A stretch of DNA of 64,000 nucleotides. Source: a virus. Position 1 is the first letter of the stretch. The number at the start of each line of letters is the position of its first letter. The DNA is taken from positions 34,510 through 98,509 of the IMG/VR virus record IMGVR_UViG_3300046368_000687; one strand, given 5' to 3'. The notes below the pieces were generated by a model. It ran no database searches. It saw only the letters and a list, made by a program, of their open reading frames with translations, and was not told where the DNA came from. Position numbers and translations under genes: made by a program. Below, in pieces: positions 59,945 through 64,000 of this stretch.

Positions 59945-60010
59945 CGGGTCTCGGTATATTTAAATAACAGACGGACTTTATGTTCGTATAACAAGAAGGA
60001 GGTATTTCTT
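59945..60010 (+). promoter_or_regulatory. Leader of the 77-residue membrane protein gene
   Basis: A TACCG...CGGTA hairpin lies near 59943-59957, then TATTTAAATAAC near 59958-59969, and AAGGAGG at 59997-60003 before the ATG at 60011. The strong ribosome site suggests high expression. Confidence 0.45.
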
Positions 60011-60244
60011 ATGGAGATGCTTAATAAAGTAAAAGCGTGGGCAGGCGCACTAGCAGAAGTTGGTGTTAGTCTGGCAGCTTTAGTGATCATAGCTGAAGTT
60101 TTAGGGCTAGGCAATATGCCGTTTATGCCACAGGGTCTATCAGTAGTTGATAACGTATCAGGAATGATTGCGAGCTTAGGTTCGCAGGGCGTTATGGGCT
60201 TGATCGCAGTATGGGTACTATGGGCCATTTGGAACCGTAAGTAA
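60011..60244 (+). CDS. Small membrane protein
   Basis: 77 residues with two likely spans (about 14-36 and 50-72). Leader has a strong AAGGAGG. Ends at a terminator. The short, two-span layout and high-level signal would suit a holin-like or pore protein, but this is inference. Confidence 0.6.
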   Translation: MEMLNKVKAWAGALAEVGVSLAALVIIAEVLGLGNMPFMPQGLSVVDNVSGMIASLGSQGVMGLIAVWVLWAIWNRK

Positions 60245-60249
60245 ACTTA

Positions 60250-60426
60250 CTACTTGGCAGGGGGTTGATCATCCTCTGCCATTTTTTTGTTATGTCTTTC
60301 AAATGTCTCTCTATCAACATACTGAAACACAAGTCCGTGTGAACTATAACAATAGATTCCCTGATTTTGTAATTCTGTTTGTGTACTATTGTATTCTTTG
60401 AAAAACTTTATTATTGATTTTATCAT
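60250..60426 (-). CDS. 58-residue leftward protein
   Basis: Aromatic-rich, ends QPPAK. Overlaps the terminator of the convergent gene. Weak ribosome signal. Real-gene status is moderate. Confidence 0.5.
   Translation of the reverse strand: MIKSIIKFFKEYNSTQTELQNQGIYCYSSHGLVFQYVDRETFERHNKKMAEDDQPPAK
60254..60288 (+). terminator. Terminator after the 77-residue gene
   Basis: GGCAG-GGGG stem pairing with CC-CTGCC (60257-60280), followed by ATTTTTTT. Confidence 0.75.
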
Positions 60427-60454
60427 AACAGTACTTAGTTAAAGTCAAGATTAA

Positions 60455-60480
60455 CCCCTAGCTAAATTAATAACTAGGGG
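60455..60480 (-). terminator. Inverted repeat after the leftward gene at 60524
   Basis: CCCCTAG (60455-60461) pairs with CTAGGGG (60474-60480), located 44 bp downstream of the leftward gene's stop. Confidence 0.6.
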
Positions 60481-60523
60481 CTGCTTGTCTAATGTACTTG
60501 TAAGGACTATGTCCATTTAATCT

Positions 60524-60823
60524 TTATTTTTTAGTTCCACTCACAAACGCATAAAACTTATCAGCTGCTTCTAATACTGCATCTGCGCCAGGTACTTCTG
60601 GCATTGTAACTGTTGTTACAACTTCACCAGTATCTGTATCACGTTTTACGGTTTGTTCCCATCCTGCAAACTTTGCATGATAGTCATTCCATACATTACC
60701 TTGTGCCATCTCTAGCACCTTTGTACGGATTTCATAGCCATTCTTGTTGGCTTTTACTTGTGGCATTGCTGTCTTCATCATGTCAGCAAATGTTTCAAAT
60801 TGCTTTGTCAGTTGTTCATTCAT
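60524..60823 (-). CDS. Unknown leftward protein
   Basis: 99 residues; ribosome site TAACAAAATG region with AGGAGT. NKNGYEIRTKVLEMAQG, then GEVVTTVTMPEVPG, is a repeated theme in marine phage and cyanobacterial proteins of unknown function. Preceded by its own sigma70-type promoter. Confidence 0.65.
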   Translation of the reverse strand: MNEQLTKQFETFADMMKTAMPQVKANKNGYEIRTKVLEMAQGNVWNDYHAKFAGWEQTVKRDTDTGEVVTTVTMPEVPGADAVLEAADKFYAFVSGTKK

Positions 60824-60860
60824 TTTGTTACTCCTGTGTGTGTGAATGTGTAGTGTTATT

Positions 60861-60889
60861 AATATAACGTATTATTTAGTATTTGTCAA
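60861..60889 (-). promoter_or_regulatory. Early-type promoter outside the early module
   Basis: Minus strand TTGACA, 17-bp spacer, TATATT, identical in form to the early-module promoters. Confidence 0.85.
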
Positions 60890-60901
60890 GAACAAAGGCA
60901 A

Positions 60902-60964
60902 CTATTTGCCGCCCTTTTTCTTTTCGCCCTTGGGCTTTACGTATGTATGATCCGGATCTATCAT
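60902..60964 (-). CDS. Possible 20-residue peptide
   Basis: TAATG overlap with the gene at 60964. Lys/Gly-rich end. Too short to be certain. Confidence 0.3.
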   Translation of the reverse strand: MIDPDHTYVKPKGEKKKGGK

Positions 60965-61098
60965 TAGTAACTCGGATACATTTTACTTTTGAACTCAGAG
61001 ATCTCATCAGCTTTTTTATACATGCCTCTGTTTCTTAGTTCTCTAATTGCCATGCAGTATGAACGATATTCCATTGCTTTCATAAATCTCTTAAACAT
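60964..61098 (-). CDS. 44-residue basic peptide
   Basis: Strong GGAGGA ribosome site, TAATG-type arrangement with neighbours. YRSYCMAIRELRNRG and KKADEISEFKSKM form an amphipathic basic helix. Its position behind two host-like genes suggests a single leftward operon. Confidence 0.6.
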   Translation of the reverse strand: MFKRFMKAMEYRSYCMAIRELRNRGMYKKADEISEFKSKMYPSY

Positions 61099-61099
61099 A

Positions 61100-61300
61100 T
61101 TATTTGTCCTCCAACATCAAACGTTTTGCTTCTTCGTAAAAGCCTTGACGATGTAGTTCAGCGGCTGCTCTTGCTCTGCCTGCTGATTCACCAAAAGCCC
61201 ATACGCCCATTGCAAATGCTACTGCATACTTGCCAAGTGTTTTGATAAACTTTGGTGTTTCTACTGGTGTGTTACCTACCACTTCCATTGATTCTTGCAT
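61100..61300 (-). CDS. Small host-like protein
   Basis: 66 residues from the ATG at 61300. The end GRARAAAELHRQGFYEEAKRLMLE is a pattern common in alphaproteobacterial small proteins. TAATG overlap with the DUF1127 gene. Confidence 0.6.
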   Translation of the reverse strand: MQESMEVVGNTPVETPKFIKTLGKYAVAFAMGVWAFGESAGRARAAAELHRQGFYEEAKRLMLEDK

Positions 61301-61560
61301 TATACCCAACCTCTCAAGTTGCGGTTTGCTTCTACAGCTTCGCCACGTAATGCTTTTGGGTATGATTGATTTGCAATAAATTTAATATCGCCACGAGCAA
61401 TACCAATATCATTAAGTTCGTGGTTTGATAGTTCTGAAAGTGCTCTGTATGTTTGTTTGATGTTTCTGCGTCTGCGTAGTTCGGCACCTAAGTTTTTGAA
61501 AAAGTTAGCGATGCCGTTTAGTCCAACTATTTCGAATGTGTTTGCTACCAATGTAGTCAT
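61300..61560 (-). CDS. DUF1127 (YjiS-like) protein
   Basis: 86 residues from the ATG at 61560 (GAAGGAAACGG upstream); longer in-frame starts exist. RRRRNIKQTYRALSELSNHE, then LNDIGIARGDI, is the diagnostic Arg-rich/LNDIGI pattern of DUF1127. In alphaproteobacteria such small proteins bind RNA or affect phosphate and stress responses in a few studied cases. Host-derived in appearance. Confidence 0.85.
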   Translation of the reverse strand: MTTLVANTFEIVGLNGIANFFKNLGAELRRRRNIKQTYRALSELSNHELNDIGIARGDIKFIANQSYPKALRGEAVEANRNLRGWV

Positions 61561-61751
61561 TTTTCCGTTTCCTTCGTATATATATGTGTGTGATCCGAGT
61601 CTAACAACCGTTAGTTTTACTCCTTCTACAACTATATTTAACATGAAAAACCGGTGAGAACAACTGTTGTATGCGCAAAGACGATATGCGTACAGCGCAA
61701 CTGTGCAGATCTGCGCACCCAAAAGAATAGGGCAACTGTTAAAAAAAGAGG

Positions 61752-61780
61752 TTGACCTTTACTGTTTCTTTTGTTATGTT
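61752..61780 (+). promoter_or_regulatory. Promoter of the ParB-like gene
   Basis: TTGACC (61752-61757), 17-bp spacer, TATGTT (61775-61780). The start would fall near 61787, at the beginning of the first leader hairpin. Confidence 0.6.
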
Positions 61781-61786
61781 AGTATT

Positions 61787-61861
61787 GTTAAGTTAGAAAA
61801 CTTAACACAGATAGGCTTGTAAGCCTTTCTGTTCACTAGTTGGATATTTGTTAAAGTATCC
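61787..61861 (+). promoter_or_regulatory. Structured leader, three hairpins
   Basis: GTTAAGTT-AGAA-AACTTAAC (61787-61806) sits exactly where transcription should begin. AGGCTT-GT-AAGCCT (61812-61825) and GGATA...TATCC (about 61842-61861) follow before the AAAGGAGAAC ribosome site. 5' hairpins can protect mRNA; a control function is possible. Confidence 0.55.
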
Positions 61862-61893
61862 TGCTTTTTGTTGTTTGGCAAAAGGAGAACATT

Positions 61894-62808
61894 ATGGAAC
61901 AACACACACAGGCAATCAAGATGCCTAAAAAACTTGAACAATATATTGGTGCTATTCGTGGAGATATGGCTCCAGGCGAGCGTATTCCAGTTGATACAGA
62001 AATGGATGCGGCACAAAGAGATTTACAAATACCTAATATCTGGCGTTATGCTGAAAAGTCAAAAGGTGTAGATTGGAACCTTTTTGGATATGCCACAGCA
62101 GTTAGATATAAAGATGGCACATTAAAACTTATAAACGGTCAACATCGTATTGAACTAGTTAAATATTTCGCTCCAGAAATCACAGAAGTGCCTGCTCATA
62201 TCATTGATACAAACGATTCGAGATATGCGGCCCAACTATTTGCTAAAATGAATGGCACAGCGTCTCGAAGTCTTTCATCAGAACAACTGTTTTGGGCCGA
62301 AGTTATTGGCGAAGAAGCGGATGCTCTTTTCTATAAAAGTGTATTAGAACGCTCTAACTTAAAATGCGGTAAAGTTAATGAAGGCAATGGTCGTAAAAAA
62401 GTTAAGTTTGCTAACTTTGTAAAAGCAGTTAAAATGGGTGTTGATGAAACTATCCGTGCAGCCGAACTAATAGATTATGCCTATCCAAAGTATGGTATGA
62501 ATGATACACTACTGTCCGGAATGGCAAGACTGTTTAGCCACAGCAGTTATGAAGAACTAATGGATCCTGAAACAAAGATTTACAAAGAGTTCGAAGACTG
62601 GTTTGTAAATATTTTGCCTATGGTTATGACGATACAAGATTTATCATTTAGAGAGTATCGTAATACACATCAATGGCACGACGGCGTTGCTTATGGCTTA
62701 TATCAAAAGTTTGCTCATTATCAACGAATGAAAGGTCGTCATTGTATGCCTGTAGATGCTATTAAGTTGAACTACGAGAAAGGTATTAAAGTTGATGAAT
62801 ATGCCTGA
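61894..62808 (+). CDS. ParB-like nuclease/CTPase-domain protein
   Basis: 304 residues. GERIPVDTEMD, then LINGQHRIELVK near residue 80-92, is the ParB N-terminal box (the GxxHR element), used in ParB/KorB proteins and DGQHR-type nucleases. An HxH-rich C-terminus (QWHDGVAYGLYQKFAHYQ) follows. It sits behind a distinct promoter and leader and is ended by a strong terminator. Role unknown, possibly DNA binding. Confidence 0.75.
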   Translation: MEQHTQAIKMPKKLEQYIGAIRGDMAPGERIPVDTEMDAAQRDLQIPNIWRYAEKSKGVDWNLFGYATAVRYKDGTLKLINGQHRIELVKYFAPEITEVPAHIIDTNDSRYAAQLFAKMNGTASRSLSSEQLFWAEVIGEEADALFYKSVLERSNLKCGKVNEGNGRKKVKFANFVKAVKMGVDETIRAAELIDYAYPKYGMNDTLLSGMARLFSHSSYEELMDPETKIYKEFEDWFVNILPMVMTIQDLSFREYRNTHQWHDGVAYGLYQKFAHYQRMKGRHCMPVDAIKLNYEKGIKVDEYA

Positions 62809-62813
62809 TGAAT

Positions 62814-62841
62814 AAAAAAAGAGCCCTACGGGGCTCTTTTT
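62814..62841. terminator. Bidirectional terminator
   Basis: GAGCCC-TACG-GGGCTC (62821-62836) flanked by A7 on the left and T5 on the right, so it can end transcripts from both convergent genes. Confidence 0.92.
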
Positions 62842-62843
62842 CC

Positions 62844-63035
62844 TTATACTATGTTACGTCTGTCGAGAGTGTCTCCACGTAGCATACAGTCTAAGACGTA
62901 TGCCTGATCACCTTTGCTAAATTCTGTCTTAACATAAGTTTCAAGGTTATGATTGATGTGTATCAATCCTGTTTTTCTTCTTGGTAGTCTGACCGCAGTC
63001 ATTACACTACCAAGCATGTTTGCTATAGTTGTCAT
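62844..63035 (-). CDS. Small leftward basic protein
   Basis: 63 residues from the ATG at 63035 with GGAGAAAAC upstream (a TTG at 63047 is in frame but lacks a site). VRLPRRKTGLIHINHNLETY, then DQAYVLDCMLRGDTLDRRN. No family recognised. Confidence 0.6.
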   Translation of the reverse strand: MTTIANMLGSVMTAVRLPRRKTGLIHINHNLETYVKTEFSKGDQAYVLDCMLRGDTLDRRNIV

Positions 63036-63151
63036 TGTTTTCTCCAATATGTAATGCTGTTTTGTAAGGCGAACGCCACGTGTCTTTTCACGTTTGTCAG
63101 GTCGAAGGTGTGAATAACTTCTCTTTTCTGGCCGTTCTATTTATGATCAGG

Positions 63152-63180
63152 TTGACAAATGCTAATTAAAAGTGTAACGT
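63152..63180 (+). promoter_or_regulatory. Promoter of the transporter-like gene
   Basis: TTGACA (63152-63157), 17-bp spacer, TAACGT (63175-63180). A GACGG...CCGTC hairpin (63197-63213) is in the leader. Confidence 0.55.
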
Positions 63181-63230
63181 ACAGTTACTTGTGAGCGACG
63201 GGGTAAAGCCGTCAAGCAAAGGAGAAACTA

Positions 63231-64000
63231 ATGGACGCACTCACCTTATGGAGCCTAATTGGCTTCCTGCTTGCTGCCTATGCAGTGATAGCAAACGATT
63301 CAGTACAAACGCTCGGTACTTGGATGGCATCAAACAATGAGCGATTCAGTTATAAAATACTATGGGGAGCCGCAAGTGCAGTGTTACTTGCAACGCTATG
63401 GTATGGCTGGAGTGTAAATGGTGGAGACATCAGTTACGGAAGACTAAACAAGATACCCTGGCAAGAAGTGCAATGGTATCACGCAGCCGCACCTGCTATT
63501 CTTGTAGCACTTACAAGGATGGGCGTACCAGTTAGCACAAGTTTCTTGGTGCTGTCAGTGTTCGCAAGTACCTTTGTGCTTGAGAAGATGCTTATGAAAT
63601 CAATCATGGGATATGGTGTTGCAGCCGCATTTGCATATGTGATTTGGTTTGCAATACACAAGTACTTCGGTAGATGGTATGATGAAACTGAAAAGGTTGC
63701 TGAAAAGAACAAGAAGTTTTGGCGTGTAGCACAATGGGTAGCAACAGGAGGCTTGTGGTGGACTTGGTTGTCACATGACATGGCCAACATTGCAGTGTTC
63801 CTTCCACGTGAAGTTCCGCTGGACTTAATGTTCCTAGTCAGTGCAGTATTTGTTGTAGGCTTGTTCTTTATGTTTAGAGAACGTGGCGGTAAGATACAAC
63901 AGATTGTATTGGAGAAACACAACACAAGATACGTGCGTAGTGCAACGTTGATTGACTTGTTCTACTGGCTATGCTTATACTTCTTTAAAGAACTAAACGA
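63231..64000 (+). CDS. PiT-like inorganic phosphate transporter-type membrane protein, partial
   Basis: At least 256 residues; the frame is open to the window end, so the C-terminus is missing. Multiple hydrophobic spans. Near the start VIANDSVQTLGTWMASN has the ND-x-x-Q/N core of the PiT family signature, and WTWLSHDMANIAVFLPR (near residue 180) is the equivalent of its second, inverted copy. Clear AAAGGAG ribosome site. Family call is from these two motifs; sodium/phosphate transport is inference. Confidence 0.6.
   Translation, partial: MDALTLWSLIGFLLAAYAVIANDSVQTLGTWMASNNERFSYKILWGAASAVLLATLWYGWSVNGGDISYGRLNKIPWQEVQWYHAAAPAILVALTRMGVPVSTSFLVLSVFASTFVLEKMLMKSIMGYGVAAAFAYVIWFAIHKYFGRWYDETEKVAEKNKKFWRVAQWVATGGLWWTWLSHDMANIAVFLPREVPLDLMFLVSAVFVVGLFFMFRERGGKIQQIVLEKHNTRYVRSATLIDLFYWLCLYFFKELN

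Noticed and set aside
63187-63206. Possible Pho box before the transporter-like gene
   Set aside because: Only partial similarity to the Pho box; not enough to claim phosphate control.

Overview
The window looks like 64 kb of a large T4-type tailed-phage (myovirus) genome that infects a marine alphaproteobacterium. The T4-type assignment rests on recognisable homologues of the tail sheath and tube, gp4 head-completion nuclease, gp16/gp17 terminase, gp32, UvsX, UvsY, UvsW, gp61 primase and gp41 helicase, and on TATAAATA-type late promoter elements. The alphaproteobacterial host is inferred from 5-aminolevulinate synthase (the C4 heme pathway), a DUF1127 (YjiS-like) protein and other host-like small genes. 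The DNA is AT-rich, genes are packed with 1-30 bp overlaps, and no integrase or other lysogeny gene was seen.

Layout. 1-10.9 kb: virion and packaging genes on the + strand (sheath with its N-terminus outside the window, tube, a second tube-like protein, gp4, gp16, three acidic or unknown proteins, gp17 and a Cys-rich protein). 11.6-14.6 kb: gp32, uvsX and uvsY behind a sigma70-type promoter. 14.6-32.6 kb: a long surface-glycan and small-molecule block, interrupted by uvsW. It holds methyltransferases, a cytidylyltransferase-cupin fusion, several glycosyltransferases, SGNH hydrolases, an epimerase, a sugar-nucleotide dehydrogenase, kdsA and kdsB, and a CysC-like kinase with a nucleotidyltransferase. 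32.6-43.2 kb: a miniature DnaE-like protein, two structural-type proteins, primase, nucleosidase, carbamoyltransferase, replicative helicase, radical SAM protein and a glycosyltransferase-like protein.

43.2-52.3 kb is a different kind of DNA: leftward small early genes and two tRNAs (Leu-TAA, Arg-TCT), read from twelve near-identical TTGACA-N17-TATAxT promoters. The module is bracketed by inverted copies of a 22-bp-period iteron (43.26-43.30 and 51.86-51.95 kb). At its right end is a 1.2-kb non-coding region with five 14-bp palindromes spaced about 30 bp, TATA-rich tracts and further direct repeats, so it is a candidate replication origin or master control region. Related glycosyltransferase-like genes lie just outside both ends.

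52.4-64 kb: mixed accessory and late genes, including a YqgE/AlgH-family protein, a 2-oxoglutarate oxygenase-like protein, a secreted small protein, an HNH nuclease, a leftward hemA operon, small host-like proteins, a ParB-like protein behind a structured leader, and, cut by the window edge, a PiT-like membrane transporter.

The points that most deserve attention are the inverted iteron pair and palindrome array, the miniature DnaE-like protein that keeps candidate catalytic aspartates, the phage hemA, the kdsA-kdsB pair, a recurring TAAATA-N4/5-ATG arrangement that predicts leaderless or nearly leaderless late mRNAs, and three consecutive hairpins that all show GAGGGC/GCCCTC in the loop. All functional calls come from reading the sequence; no database search was run.
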